A stretch of DNA of 64,000 nucleotides from Panulirus ornatus (GCF_036320965.1 NC_092236.1:12564518-12628517); one strand, 5' to 3'; shown: positions 37,790 to 50,029, counted from the first letter of the stretch. Notes: generated by a model not told the origin, from the sequence alone. A program made the numbers and translations.

Positions 37790-38490
37790 GGCTCCGACAC
37801 TTTGTGACAAAGTTCTTTAAACTGACCAGTTGGTAGTCGCACTTGATCTTCGCTTGATTCATTCCACAAGTCCACAACTCGACTGGTGAAGAAGTGCTTC
37901 CTCACGTCCCTCCATTCTTTTGTCCAGCTTCCAGTTAAATCATCTTCTGTTATCTCTTCTAATGTCGAAGAGAAGTATTACGTCAACGTAGTCTTGGACT
38001 GTTAGAAATTTAAGTAGAGTTATCATGTCTCCCCTGGCTCTTTTTTCTTCTAATGTGGGTAGATTGAAAGCTTCATCTCCTGTCTCCGTAGCTCAGTCTT
38101 CCCAGTTCTGGCATCATTCCTGCTGCGGTCCTTTAGACCTATTCCAGCAACTCCGTGAGGTTCTACAAGTGAGGTGATCTGCTTCCTGTGGTATATTGCA
38201 GCTTAAGAGCGAACATACGTAGCTTAAACAGTCTTCCATATTACCCCACAGTTTACGAACATGATGGAAAATTGGACAAAGACCAATTCATGGCTTGCTT
38301 CATGCACGATCCTTCTCACGTACTCAGGTGACAAGTTCGACTCGACTTCGGGTATCTGCTGTCGCGCACTTCCTTCCTAGCTTTAGCATCTGCAGCCAAC
38401 ATAATCAGGTATGAATCCACCTCCTGTGGGAAATCATTTACCTAAATCAGGAAGAGCAGTGAGCCCTGGAAGACTCCACTTGTCACTCTC
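37790..38490 (-). pseudogene. decayed LINE reverse transcriptase, C-terminal half
   Basis: The minus strand at about 38484-38370 reads GVFQGSLLFLI-stop-VNDFPQEV then LAADAK, i.e. the G-x-PQGS...LF-x-x-YVND block and a damaged catalytic box (A-A-D for A-D-D). About 38050-37960 reads TLEEKRARGDMITLLKFL. About 37905-37800 reads MRKHFFTSRVVDLWNESSED, the typical CR1/Jockey-like C-terminal block. Stops and frameshifts show it is dead. Same family as 9600-10700. Confidence 0.85.
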
Positions 38491-39540
38491 GTCCAACCTG
38501 TGGTGTGTGTGTGGGTGTGGGTGTGTCCCACATCACTATGTCGGTGCAAGTTACGAAACCAACAGTCCAGCACCTGAACACACCCACCTTTACATCAGAA
38601 CCGGTAGACCCAGCATCGCTGGACCTTCGTCCCCTGCTGAGCGCCGAGGTGACAGGACCTGCCAGACGCCAGCAAGACACTGGCCTTAATGAATCACTTT
38701 ACGGCACGAGCCACCGGCGAGGTAAGTGGATTAACAGGTGGTTGGTGCCGGCTGAGGCTGCCTGCTGCTCCTCCGCCGCTGACTGGGCAGGCAATATACT
38801 GAAGGCAATTTAGAGAGTGTAACCACCACCTACAGTAGAAGGGGAAGGAGGGCTACCACATTTTTCAAGAGAGAGTCCGTGGCATACGCGAAGAGTATCA
38901 TAAATTGCTGCAGCGGTGGCCAGGAGCAACTTAAACAGTGCTATCGAAAACTGTGGCTAGTCACTGGCTGCTGAACGAACCACAAGCTGCGCAGACAACA
39001 TGAAGGCTGCACCCACACACAGCACCACAGCCTGCAAGTACAGCTTCGCAAACGGCAAAAACAGCAACACAAGCTATACAAACAGAATCAGAGGCCACAC
39101 AAACGATCACATTGAACGCAGAGGGTCGGCTAGGTTGCGGAAATCGGCAGCATCCACTCCAAGAGACGTCCGGCGCTATGCATAGAACTACTAGGTACCT
39201 GTGGGCGGCACAGCGCAAGACTATGGAGGACATCCACACGCTGGAGAGATAGTCGCGAAGAGCCTTCTTAGGCATCATCAAGTTTACCGAGGGTAATGGC
39301 ATTTGGAGCACCGGGCGACACGGCAGTCGCTTGCCTCCCGCGCTCCGACCAACCTAACTTGTCCTAATGCGAACAACATCGTTAATAGGCATTTTACCGA
39401 GTTGTGCAGAACTGAAGGGAAACAGGATTTTGACATCAAAGAGATGGACCGGAGACTGGAACAAGTTGATAACAAGTTAGACCATGTTGGGCGTCCATCT
39501 GAACGACAGGAAAGCTTCCTCTGCTCCACGGGTATTTAGT

Positions 39541-39545
<5 letters not shown>

Positions 39546-39613
<68 letters not shown>
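39546..39613. repeat. (CA)n microsatellite
   Basis: About 34 CA units. Confidence 0.98.
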
Positions 39614-39617
<4 letters not shown>

Positions 39618-39800
39618 CAGAAACAGAGCAGAAAGCATCAAAAAAATGCAAAGAAGACTTTTGTACTTCAGAGTGGTGGGTAAATGGAATACAATGATTG
39701 AGGACATGGCTAACGCAGACAGCATACATAAATTCAAGAAGTGTGAATGTAAAGAGTGTTCTAGGGATAGTGGCCCCACGACTGTAAAACTCCACCCTTA
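39614..39800 (+). pseudogene. possible LINE tail fragment
   Basis: The frame reads RRLLYFRVVGKWNTMIEDMA then NADSIHKFKK. The pattern F-x-RVV-x-WN...A-x-SI-x-x-FK is the usual C-terminal tail of CR1-type LINE proteins. It is short, follows a (CA)n tract, and could be chance. Confidence 0.45.
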
Positions 39801-41406
39801 TACAGTACAAAATAGTAATTAAAGACACACAAACGGTGACAGCGTCGATACGAGATCGGATGAAAAGCGAGTCCCCTGTAGTTACTACACTCTGGATCAC
39901 CGTATGGCAAGGCAACTACAATGCCAACTGTCTGTGCCTCCCACTGAGCTGGTGTATTGTCATATTTCGGGCTAATAAAACAAATTGCATCCAGATCATC
40001 CCCCCACAGAAATAACAACAGTGGCATTTACTAGTAAAACTGTTACTAAATGACAAAGATTTTTTTCTTTCTTTTACAAGATAATAGGTAATCACTTACC
40101 TCCTTAAGAGATAAAGTCATAGAAAAATTTGAGAATATGCAAAGATTTTCATACATTAACACTAGATGAAAATGAGTAGCAATAAACTATATATGTCTCA
40201 GGGTATATGTTCCCAAATGCTAATGTGCCCGCACTTCCTAAACCAGTTCACCTCTTCATAACACTATTTACATACATGCAACTGCTCTTTCTCTTACACA
40301 AGATGTGTAGGCGTTGTTAACGGCCTCGCCCGCACGCGCTAGTCCTCCCACAAATATCCTCGTCTTATGTCGTACTTTAGCACTGTAACATCCAATGATC
40401 GCGTCCCAAGTTGTATTAAAAAAAATCGTGGTCTCAAACAACACATCGTACATCCCATGAGGATGACGCTAGCTAAATTAAGTAACAAAATCTAATGCAA
40501 TTACAGTTGCAAATGTAATATATAAATCAGTCTTAACCAACCACCAAGACGGCTTTCTCAGTACCTGACTTTGGGACAACAGACTGAAGGGAGATGTATG
40601 TACGTTGCCTCTATTATGCCTAACAGCGCTGTTCGTCGGAGGGGTAGACTGAACAATACGTCATATTCTAGTGGTTATCAATATGCAGAGTCGATTAGTG
40701 ACCAGTGATTCGATTGTGTGACGCTGGCGAAACACTAGGTTACCCTGACAACTGCAAAAACAAACTTGGCCACATATCCTGCAGAGTTCTGCATCTTGTG
40801 GCAAGATTTCCATTCAGCTCACAGTAATTAGTATAACAAAAATTACTCCTGCTTTTAAGCCCTCTCTCTGGTTATGTGGCACTGTAATACACAATTCCCT
40901 TCGTTTCAATCACCTCTCTTAACCTCAAGTAAGACAACGGACTCTGGCATTATCACAAAATGTTGTTTTCAATGGCTACCAAGCGAGATTCCTTTTTTTT
41001 TCTTCTTCTGGCGATGGAATTACGGACGAAAATAACCTATTCTTCCATTTGACAATGTGAGGCTCGAACAGTCCCGTCCTTATTCCGAGCTGTACTTAAC
41101 ACAGCCCCTGACACAAAGACCACTGTACGTCTCATACGTTGTTGTTTATAAACGTTCAGTGAAAACATGAGACATATGCCAGAGCCTCGGGGAACAGAGC
41201 CGTAAAAAAAGAAAATGGTTTACATAGAATGGAAAATGGTTGACTTAGATTGCTGTCTATATATGTATATAAGACACACTTTAACCTATACTGTTACCGT
41301 TTTCATATGTTTCGGGGAAGTAAATCTTGTGTGGGAGGTGATATATAGTGCTAAACCGTAACAACTGGTTATCATCAGTGTGAGGATGTAGTTCATTACA
41401 TAATCA

Positions 41407-41550
<144 letters not shown>

Positions 41551-41779
41551 TCCCTGGGGATAGGGGATTAAGAATACTTCCCACGTATTCCCTGCGTGTC
41601 GTAGAAGGCGACTAAAAGGGGAGGGAGCGGGGGCTGGAAATCCTCCCCTCTTGTTTTTTTTTTTTTTTTCCAAAAGAAGGAACAGAGGGGGCCAGGTGAG
41701 GATATTCCAAAAAAGGCCCAGTCCTCTGTTCCTAACGCTACGTCGCTAACGCGGGAAATGGCGAATAGTTTAAAAGAAA

Positions 41780-41781
<2 letters not shown>
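41551..41781 (+). mobile_element. dispersed element family 1, full copy
   Basis: Runs from CCCTGGGGATAGGGGATTAA to GGGAAATGGCGAATAGTTTA then AAAGAAAAG, with (TA)n on both sides. It matches 49011-49252 in inverse orientation almost base for base and 18505-18696 more loosely. No ORF and no tRNA-like boxes; a short non-autonomous element. The CGCTAACGCGGG core is shared with family 2. Confidence 0.92.

Positions 41782-41858
<77 letters not shown>
41782..41858. repeat. (TA)n microsatellite
   Basis: About 38 TA units. Confidence 0.99.
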
Positions 41859-41862
<4 letters not shown>

Positions 41863-42003
41863 AATTTGTACGCACATGTAAGTGCCTGTAAATGATGACT
41901 GCGAAATATAATGTAAATTTTGATTACGTAAGTCTATGGGTGCTGAGCTACTGGCGACATAGGTATGCAATGGTTAATATACACGCCATATCATCGGCTT
42001 CAC

Positions 42004-42024
42004 TGTCTGTCTGTCTGTCTGTCT
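42004..42024. repeat. (TGTC)n short tandem repeat
   Basis: About five CTGT units. Confidence 0.9.
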
Positions 42025-42029
42025 CCTCC

Positions 42030-42290
42030 TCGCACCGTAGACTATTCCAGCCCCCCAGCCTACTAACCACAATATCCCCCACTCCAGCCCACTAACCACC
42101 TCACTAACGACTACTCCAGCCCCCCAGCCTACTAACCACAATATCTCCCAACCCAGCCCACTAACTACCCCCACTAACGACACCATATGACCCACTGCCA
42201 CTACTAACCACAATATCTCCCACCCCAGCCCACTAACTACCCCCACTAACCACTATATATGACCCACTGCCACTACTAACCACCGGAACC
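42030..42290 (+). repeat. pyrimidine-rich array with ten CTAAC motifs before RPCH exon 2
   Basis: Imperfect tandem units of about 40-70 bp built from CCCAGCCTACTAACCACAAT and CCCACTAACTACCCCCACTA. CTAAC occurs ten times in about 240 bp, four of them as TACTAAC. The last TACTAAC (42274-42280) places its branch-type adenosine 24 nt before the exon 2 acceptor, with CCCTTCCCTCGGCAG between. That is the expected spacing for a branch point. Confidence 0.85.
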
Positions 42291-42303
42291 CTTCCCTCGG
42301 CAG

Positions 42304-42543
42304 GTTCGTGCCGGCGTCGCCCTCCTCCTTGTTGTGCTGGTGGTCGTGTCCAGCGTCTCAGCCCAGCTCAACTTCTCTCCCGGCTGGGGCAAGCGGGCAG
42401 CGGCCGCCGGCGGCACTGATGCCGCCGCCGCAGCCCTCCGCTCCCCTGCAGCCTTGGCCGTCGGGCCCTCCTCCCCCGCTGCCGGCGACACCTGCGGCGC
42501 CATCCCCGTCTCCACCGTCATGCACATCTACAGGCTCATCAGG
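42304..42543 (+). CDS. RPCH: RPCH coding exon 2: signal peptide, hormone, precursor-related peptide
   Basis: Encodes residues 2-81. Residues 2-21 complete a hydrophobic signal peptide rich in Leu and Val that ends VSSVSA. Residues 22-29 are QLNFSPGW, the RPCH octapeptide, whose N-terminal Gln becomes pyroglutamate. Gly30 gives the C-terminal amide and Lys-Arg 31-32 is the convertase site. Residues 33-64 are an Ala/Pro/Ser/Gly-rich linker with two alanine runs. Cys65 begins the conserved part (CGAIPVSTVMHIYRLIR). Acceptor CGGCAG before 42304 and donor GTTAGT at 42544 are both in phase 0. The hormone acts on chromatophores and neurons through a GnRH/AKH-type receptor (family knowledge). GC content is far above the flanks. 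Confidence 0.95.
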
Positions 42544-43431
42544 GTTAGTCATGGTGTCAGGCACAGCTCTCTGAGTCGCTCTGAGCTATTTCAGGGCCGA
42601 GTACTGGGGTCAGTGTGAAGTATCTCTCTCTCTCTCCACTACCAGTTCCAGCTATGGGCTTACGAGGGACAATTCCTTCTGCACTGTAGTGTCAACACTG
42701 TTCGCTTCTGTTTCATCACAGTTTCAAGCACTTCTACGGTTAATTCAAATTCGTTTCTCAGACTAAAAAGCCACTCTTGGAAAGCAACAGCCATCTGACT
42801 TCATCAGTGAACGCTTCATCATCATTCCCCTAAAATGCTACCGTGGAACCCCAATTTCATCAAGGGTGCCTCAGAGATAGAGAAACACCTTCAATTGTTT
42901 CATCTTTCCATAAGTTATTTGTCACCGATGACTACAGCATACTCAACAGTCAGCTAGTGCAGGAGGCGCAGTAGGTATAGACAGACAGCATCGTTCCTTA
43001 CACACACACACACACCACGACCACCTTCGTCAGTATGTGCGTGTTCCCCTTTTGTCTCCCTTGTGCCAAGTGTGTATTAGCTGACTGTCTTGAATGAATA
43101 GTCAAGAACCGTGTGGCTGACAGTGAAGCCAGGTAGAGCAGCGTCAGCCGAGGCTACGCGGACCTCGGCTGACAAGGCCAACAATGAGTCCCGTCAGGCT
43201 AGGCTGACACTCGCCTCTCTCCACCCACCTTCCCGTCTAGTCACGTAATTTTCTCTTTTTTTTTTTTCTAACCCTCAGGATAAACAAGGACCTTACAACT
43301 ATCTGCTACGCATTAGGATTATTAATCTAAACCTAATCTTCATTAACAAATTAGTCCAAAGGAGACTCTTTCGGTTAAAAGTCTACTTACGTCAAATGTT
43401 TCGTGAAAAAAAAGAAATTCTTTCCTAATCG

Positions 43432-43500
<69 letters not shown>

Positions 43501-44252
43501 CTAATAACGAGCTCTACCTCAGCCTGGGACAGAGGAGACGATGTTAGTGCCTGATGATAACAATCCTGCTCCTTGAGTCTTTTTCATAATACTGCCAACA
43601 AACCATTACTTACGGCAAACATCTACTCTTCCCTGTCTTTTCAAGTATGCATCTACGTATCTCTCCCATTTCAAACCTTCACCAGAAAAATGATCTTATG
43701 TTTCCACGGAGTGTGAGGAGCGTGGAGTGTCGCCTGCCTGCCGCCCACCTCAGCACCACACTAACATAGGTTCACTTACTTCTTCCTCTCCCAACAACAT
43801 GTATCTACACACCATACCCTTTGCAGCAGCAACGGCAGCAGTAGTGAAGGTGGGTTCCTCCAACAACAATAAGAAAGACTCCTCCATCCCTCCCTCCCTT
43901 CCTCCCCCTGACAACAAAAAGCTCCCCCACATTTCCTGTTACACTAGGAGGAAAGTTCACTTTCGCCATACCATCACACGATCCCTTGTTTCCACAGACA
44001 ACCACACTGTGATCCCTTAGACATCCCCCTTAAACACGGAGAGAACCTTCCCTTCAGGGCAACACCCACATACACTCCTTTCCCCAGCCTTAAAGAGAGA
44101 GTCATCCGCTTTACCTCAGTGTGAGGTATCTTTGCTCCCTTGTCCCCAACATGTTCCCCCAGTAGACAGCCTTCCCCAGCCTAGTCAGCAGAAGCTGGCC
44201 CTCAGTCTCTTCCGGAGTGCCACTCACTAACACACTCTCTCGAATCCCACAG
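42544..44252 (+). other. RPCH intron 2 (1.7 kb)
   Basis: Donor GTTAGT; acceptor TCTCTCGAATCCCACAG. It contains (TA)n at 43432-43497 and otherwise no recognised feature. Confidence 0.85.
43432..43497. repeat. (TA)n microsatellite
   Basis: About 33 TA units inside RPCH intron 2. Confidence 0.98.
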
Positions 44253-44303
44253 AGCGAGGCGGCGCGACTGGCCCAGTGTCAAGATGAAGAGTACCTGGGT
44301 TAG
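44253..44303 (+). CDS. RPCH: RPCH coding exon 3 (end of precursor-related peptide)
   Basis: After CCCACAG the frame reads SEAARLAQCQDEEYLG and stops with TAG at 44301-44303, giving residues 82-97. The acidic QCQDEEYLG ending is typical of decapod RPCH precursors. Cys90 can pair with Cys65 of exon 2. Phase matches exon 2 exactly, and the junction R|S completes the YRLIR-SEAARL helix-like segment. Splice-site quality, phase and family ending together make this exon secure, though short. The sequence after the stop is unrelated 3' UTR. Confidence 0.93.
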   Translation, partial: SEAARLAQCQDEEYLG

Positions 44304-44574
44304 ACTCCAACCTTCACCAGGACTCCTACCCCACCCACTCAGTCAACCACTGTCATTGTTCTAAAGATTACCGTGTGATTCTCTGTACCGTCGTTAACCG
44401 TATGTACGTATGTACGGCTGACCCACAACCTCCCTTGCAGTCTCGCTTGGTCTTCCCCGGAGCCCGGCCGACCTCTCGACCTATGTAACTGTTTCATGAG
44501 ATTCATATTTCTATTTTTCCTCACCATTATGAAACATGAGGGCTGGAATATCTGGATCAGAGGTACTGCACTTG

Positions 44575-44580
44575 ATTAAA
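44575..44580 (+). terminator. candidate RPCH polyadenylation signal (ATTAAA)
   Basis: ATTAAA lies 272 nt after the stop, and a long (GT)n tract begins 48 nt further on, which could act as the GU-rich downstream element. No other canonical signal was seen nearer. Inference only. Confidence 0.4.
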
Positions 44581-44624
44581 CTAGTCCATGTAGCTACTTG
44601 GTTTCCTTGTCCCCCTGACCCCCG

Positions 44625-44627
<3 letters not shown>

Positions 44628-44691
<64 letters not shown>
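44628..44691. repeat. (GT)n microsatellite
   Basis: About 32 GT units just past the candidate poly(A) signal. Confidence 0.98.
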
Positions 44692-44693
<2 letters not shown>

Positions 44694-45600
44694 TGGTGGC
44701 GCAGGAGGCTGACGTGGAACGGAGGCTGGCGTCCATGTCGTCTCTCCTGGGTACCACAAAATGGACTCTTTCAACCTGAGGCTGCTCACTCCACCACACC
44801 TGACGCTTTTGGAGTTACTAAGATCATCAACTTGCAGTCGTCGTCCTCCTCCTCCTTGTCAGGAGGAGTGGACACACATATCACTCTGACTGGGACACAT
44901 GAGGTATATGGTACATGCTGATGGGAACTACTGTGGAAAAGGCGAGTCAGTCCGCACAACCCACTCGTCTATGTCACGGGACGTCACTCTGTCATTCTGC
45001 TACACCACAGGGTGGAAAAAAAGAATCACTTTACTAAAAGCCTACCATAGAGCACCCTGGTACATTCATAGTCTCATCTCTATATATAACTATTGTGAAT
45101 ACATTGAATAGCATGAGAGCCCCGACTTTTCTTATCCTTCAGTGTGAACATACTCGGGGTGGCAATGTTGTGGACGCGACACGAACATTAACTGATGTGT
45201 CGGTGATAAATTGTAAGGCAGAGACACCTGATTCGTTGATGAGCTTCATTCACAATGAAAGTATCATCCCAGTCCTCAAAACCTACAGTCATGGAACCAC
45301 GTATGATGAAAAATCAACTATTCTGTATGACTATGACAACTATAGTGCATGTCGCCCATAACCCCTGTACTGTGCTTGAGCGCCTTCCTATGAAGAGCCA
45401 AACCTTCTTCCTTGTATCAGAAGACAGCAGCAGTGTGATCAGTATCGCCTGGTATCCAGGTAGCCTTCCCTTGATAAAAGACGAAGGCATGAAACACATT
45501 CTCCCGCCTTGATCCTCTTCGTCATTACAAAGTAGTTCTGGTCTCTTTAACTTGGTTCCCGTCTACATGGGATGGATCAGGTCCATAAAGCTTCTTTGGT

Positions 45601-45632
<32 letters not shown>

Positions 45633-46110
45633 TCGTAAGATGGGATGTGTGTGCGTGTATTTCTGTGTACACATAAGGTTAAGACATGATGAATATGCAA
45701 GGTCACCAGACGAGGTAACATAAGTGCAAAACTCTCTCCGTAGTATACAGGTCATAATCCCATATACAAATAGTAATCACACAAAAATAGTAATGACGCA
45801 AACAAACATTAATCACACATACACACAAACAACCATCACAACCAGATCATACAACATGCACACAGTAGTCACATAGTAATCTCACACCTACATCTTCACA
45901 AAAGCGACTCCACTATACTCGATAGACACCAGCCATCTCTTATATACCAGCATGTGAGACACCACCAGTTGGCCCTGAATATTCAACCAACTTATGTTGT
46001 CCATATCTCATGTTCAACTTATCTTTATCATCTCCAACTATACAAACAAATGTATCCTAATTCCAATCCATTACAAACGCTATGAATCTTTACTGCACTT
46101 ATTTTCCACC
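44692..46110. other. intergenic, no gene recognised
   Basis: Contains (CA)n at 45602-45628 and an 88-codon open frame at 45095-45361 without known motifs; probably chance. Confidence 0.6.
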
Positions 46111-46113
46111 TAA

Positions 46114-46202
46114 ATCTACGACGAAATAGAGTTGTTTTCTACCTAAATCTAAGACAAAATAGAGTTGTTTTCTACCTGGATCTAAGACAAAATAGAGTTA
46201 AC
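46114..46202. repeat. 33-bp minisatellite
   Basis: Nearly three copies of TCTACCTAAATCTAAGACAA followed by AATAGAGTTGTTT. Confidence 0.9.
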
Positions 46203-46734
46203 ATCATCATATGTCAGAGACAGACAGTTACCTCTCATACAAGGTTCTTCCTCACTATTCACTTAAATTCTCATACACTCGCCAGGAAAATGTATAACAT
46301 GAAAGTCCTCCCGCACCCTCCACAGCATCATACAGCTCCCCGTCTCACTACTACAGTCAACAAAGCCACTAACCAACTCGTTCAGAAGTCGTTAATTCGA
46401 CCAGGATTATCAGTGATTGAGGGCCATTTGAAATTCTGGTCCTACTGCAAGATGAAAGAGCAACTCAAAAAGAAAAAAATCGATATTCTGTATAAATAAA
46501 AGCGTAAGAACAATATTCTTTGATATTTGGTAACCCTGATCTTGAGATCTCATGAAATCCATCCAGCAGAATAACGAGCTATGATACAGAAACATCATTT
46601 CCATATGCAGCTAGTAACCTCGATTTCTGGACGTGATATGATATGGTCTTTCCTTACGTACCAAGTCAAGCAGAAGTGAAATCAATGTACAGAAAGAAAT
46701 CACTTATAACTGCGCCTGTGAATTAAACCTTTCA

Positions 46735-46960
46735 GTTTTTGACCTCAAATTCAACCAGGATCTTTACTACCCGAAGGGCAACAATCATGCTAAGTTTGGA
46801 TGAAGTCCACCTCACTGAACTCAGCTACATGGAAACACAAGTATCTCCAGAAAGTAGGACTACCTTTGACCCTGCAACCCCAAAATCAATACAGCTCTTA
46901 GTTTCATTCTAAAGTATCTTCACGCCAAATTCTATTAAAATTGGACCGTGGGTTGATCAG
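46735..46960. repeat. possible decayed ~130-bp tandem repeat
   Basis: GACCTCAAATTCAACCAGGA and GACCCTGCAACCCCAAAATC open two loosely similar blocks, each followed by words like AAGTTTGG or AAATTCTATTAAAATTGG. Weak. Confidence 0.35.
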
Positions 46961-48225
46961 TAATCCTACGAAAACTAACCTGTGGAAGGCCACACCACGT
47001 AAAAGCCGATGACAACTGAACACCCGAGAACTTCGTTGTGTTGCCATTTCGTATCTATATTCCCTGACACTCATGATAAGTGTTCTTCGTATCATGTTTT
47101 GCTAACTTAAGAATCTTCTCTTACTGTTGTTTGAAAATAAACTGCTTATGAAGTAGCTATCATTTTATATCTATACCACTATGCATAAGAAACTACAGCA
47201 GTTATGATTACTGTGTTGCGTCCTGGTGTATGACCTGGGTAGGATATGATCCTCTACTCTATAAACGACAGAATCAAACATACAGTCCAAAAGAGGAACT
47301 TCTTTTGTTCATTCACTTTATTTCTCTCTGTGTATCCGAAGGTTAGTAAGGAATTATGTGACATGTTGCCCTGAAGAAGGTATTTGGATGTGTAATGGTA
47401 TATACCAATTATGGAGAGTCACACGGGTGAATGAAGATAATCTAGGTGCAACTGAAGTTGCTTTACACACCTGCAAGCGTACGTCACTGTGACGTCAAGA
47501 TCCCTCTGCTAACCTAGTGCGACTTACATCTGGCATCAATGTCCTCAAACGTACCAATTACATACACGATACTGTCAAGTCGTGAGTAGTCACTCATCAT
47601 AATCAATTCATTTTCCTTATACACCGTGTCATTTCATACAAATAAAACCACCCCCAAAATTTTCTAATTTCCAGTTTTTGTGCATAAATACATCCACTTC
47701 TGCAAGTCTACATGTCCAATGAATATTGTTTTTCCTGGCTGTGGTCAATAGCCTATTTTTCCGATTAAGATTAGAGAGATACTTTGAAGTCCTTCAAAGT
47801 GACTGTACGGGGAACAGTCGCTGGTTAACAGTGTCTTCGCAAGGTGGCCACCCCATCCACTTTGTTCCTCTCAAATATTTCCTTAATTCAGCCTTTTGAA
47901 TATTTCCGTTCATCCCTTTTCCATTCACCTTCCAGCATGTCCCTTGGGAGGAACATTCTCACCTTTGACTCAAGCAACAGCATCAGTCAGTTCAAACTGT
48001 TTTGAAAAAATGAACTTCACATGACCGAGAAAATATCGTACTTTCGAGAACGCTAAGTGAACCAGCTGTGCAAATGTCTTCGTCTGGAAAGGGTATGAGT
48101 ACAACGGTCTCCTCGAGGAGTCTCTCACTTCCAAAGAGTGCATCATTTCCGTGCTGCTGACTGGGCGTGCAACTTTGAAGCTGAGAGAGCCCTATAGAAG
48201 CGGTCCCTGGTTTGTGACACTGATT
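46961..48225. other. intergenic, no gene recognised
   Basis: Unique moderately AT-rich DNA. Short open frames only. Confidence 0.6.
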
Positions 48226-48227
48226 AA

Positions 48228-48370
48228 TTACCATGTAACCGCAAGGCTCCTTTTATGGGGCTGCATTTCACGCAGACGCAGGAGATGGCAGACTCCTCTG
48301 GAGTAGGTTTTCGACGGAACTGTAGTCCTTTCCCTCCAATGGCGACGATACGGTCTTGCCAAAGGTGACT
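48228..48370. repeat. dispersed repeat, copy 1 (pair with 54440-54600)
   Basis: CAGACTCCTCTGGAGTAGGT then TCGACGGAACTGTAGTCC and CCAATGG correspond to TAGACTCCTTTGGAGTGAGT, CAGACGAGTCTGTACTTCCA and ATG at the second site, in the same orientation. Confidence 0.6.
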
Positions 48371-48423
48371 TTTGTTCGCAGTGGAATCATTCGCAGGCGG
48401 ATTCTGATAACATCTTTCTCGTT

Positions 48424-48429
48424 ATCTAT

Positions 48430-48523
<94 letters not shown>
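48424..48523. repeat. (TCTA)n(TA)n compound microsatellite
   Basis: About nine TCTA units then about 30 TA units. Confidence 0.98.
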
Positions 48524-48525
<2 letters not shown>

Positions 48526-48527
<2 letters not shown>

Positions 48528-48658
48528 CTTAGTCTCTGTCTCCCGCGTTAGCGAGGCAACGGAAGGAAACAGACGAAAGAATGGCCCAACCCACCCACAT
48601 ACACATGCATATACATGAACGCCCACACATGCACATATACATACATACATACATATAT
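48526..48658 (+). mobile_element. dispersed element family 2, copy 1
   Basis: TCTCCCGCGTTAGCGAGGCA, GGAAACAGACGAAAGAATGG, CCCAACCCACCCACATACAC and then CA/TA-rich words. It follows directly after (TA)n. Homologous to 50218-50510. Confidence 0.85.
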
Positions 48659-48972
48659 AAAGTACGTTTCCCATCAAGTGAAAATGTGTTCAAGAAACCC
48701 TAAGGAAAATCATGTATGAGAGAAATACTCTCACTAGCCCTGTATTTTCAAAACATGGAATGAAATACAGACACTGCACTACAGAGTGTCAACAACGCTT
48801 CAACACCCGCCACACTGGCTGCTGGGCCTGCCGCAGCTGCTGCCGGAGTATGTTCAAATGATGACTGGCAGCCAGAATGCAGGTACCCTGTTTTTAAGCT
48901 AGGACAGCATTAGCTTTCAAGTGAAACAGCTTTTCATATGCCTTCATAAAGTTTTCAACGTACTTTTTACTA

Positions 48973-48974
<2 letters not shown>

Positions 48975-49010
<36 letters not shown>
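48975..49010. repeat. (CA)n(TA)n microsatellite
   Basis: About 12 CA units then about 6 TA units, at the edge of a family 1 copy. Confidence 0.96.
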
Positions 49011-49250
49011 CTTTCTTTTCTTTTCTTTAAAACTGTTCGCCATTTCCCGCGTTAGCGAGGTAGCGTTAAGAACAGAGGACTGGGCCTTTTTTGGAATATC
49101 CTCACCTGGCCCCCTCTGTTCCTTGTTTTGGAAAATTAAAAAAAAAACGAGAGGGGAGGATTTCCAGCCCCCCGCTCCCTCCCCTTTTAGTCGCCTTCTA
49201 CGACACGCAGGGAATACGTGGGAAGTATTCTTAATCCCCTATCCCCAGGG

Positions 49251-49252
<2 letters not shown>
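49011..49252 (-). mobile_element. dispersed element family 1, inverted full copy
   Basis: Reverse complement of 41551-41781 with very few differences (AAACTGTTCGCCATTTCCCG through TTAATCCCCTATCCCCAGGG). It is again flanked on both sides by TA-type microsatellites. Confidence 0.93.

Positions 49253-49330
<78 letters not shown>
49253..49330. repeat. (TA)n microsatellite
   Basis: About 38 TA units. Confidence 0.99.
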
Positions 49331-49331
<1 letters not shown>

Positions 49332-50020
49332 CATATTAACAACACTATGAAAAGGAAACATGAGCGCTTACGTGTATTACCACATCTTCAAAAGAGAAAA
49401 ATAGATGATACAGAGGTTATGCAAACAGAACCTGAGGAAACATGGAATACGGTCATGCAGCCTTGTCATGAGTGAGAAGCGATGTTGACGCAAGAGTCTG
49501 TGTGACCCACCCTCTACCTAACACTGACCTGATGAACAGCTAACGGAGAGATTGCAACAAATTGGACATAGATGAAACAGGCAAGGGATCCGATAAGAGA
49601 ATGATACAGCGCAAGTATACTATACGTACCGGCTAATAATCTAATGCTTTGTTTCTACATCCTAGTAAAAATGATCCCTCAGTTGATCTGAGAAATGCAA
49701 AGATTATTGTTGAGTATAGGGACAGGGATGATGGGAAATATAGTAGAATTCAGCATAATGAAAGACCCTGTCGAGTCTGTAGTGAATGCCAGTCAAGGCA
49801 CGTACAAATTAGATCCATCTATTGTGGAGAAAATTATATAACGTTTCATCAACTGTTCATGAATTCATGTTGTATTATGTAGGTCGACCTTGTGTCCGGT
49901 TTTACCTGAATGAGGTCATCCGTGAAATGTCAGGTCAAGGTCAGAAAGAGGTTTGTGTCAACGTCTCTTATAATTACGTACAAGTTGCATAACCGCATGC
50001 AAAACATTTATTGTATCTAT
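49331..50020. other. intergenic, possible retroelement body
   Basis: A 77-codon frame at 49649-49882 lies just upstream of the 50030-50110 element end and could be part of the same decayed element. No motif recognised. Confidence 0.3.
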
Positions 50021-50029
50021 TCTTCTCCC

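Noticed and set aside
42276..42564. Minus-strand and off-frame open frames over RPCH exon 2
   Set aside because: Shadows of the GC-rich RPCH exon in other frames.
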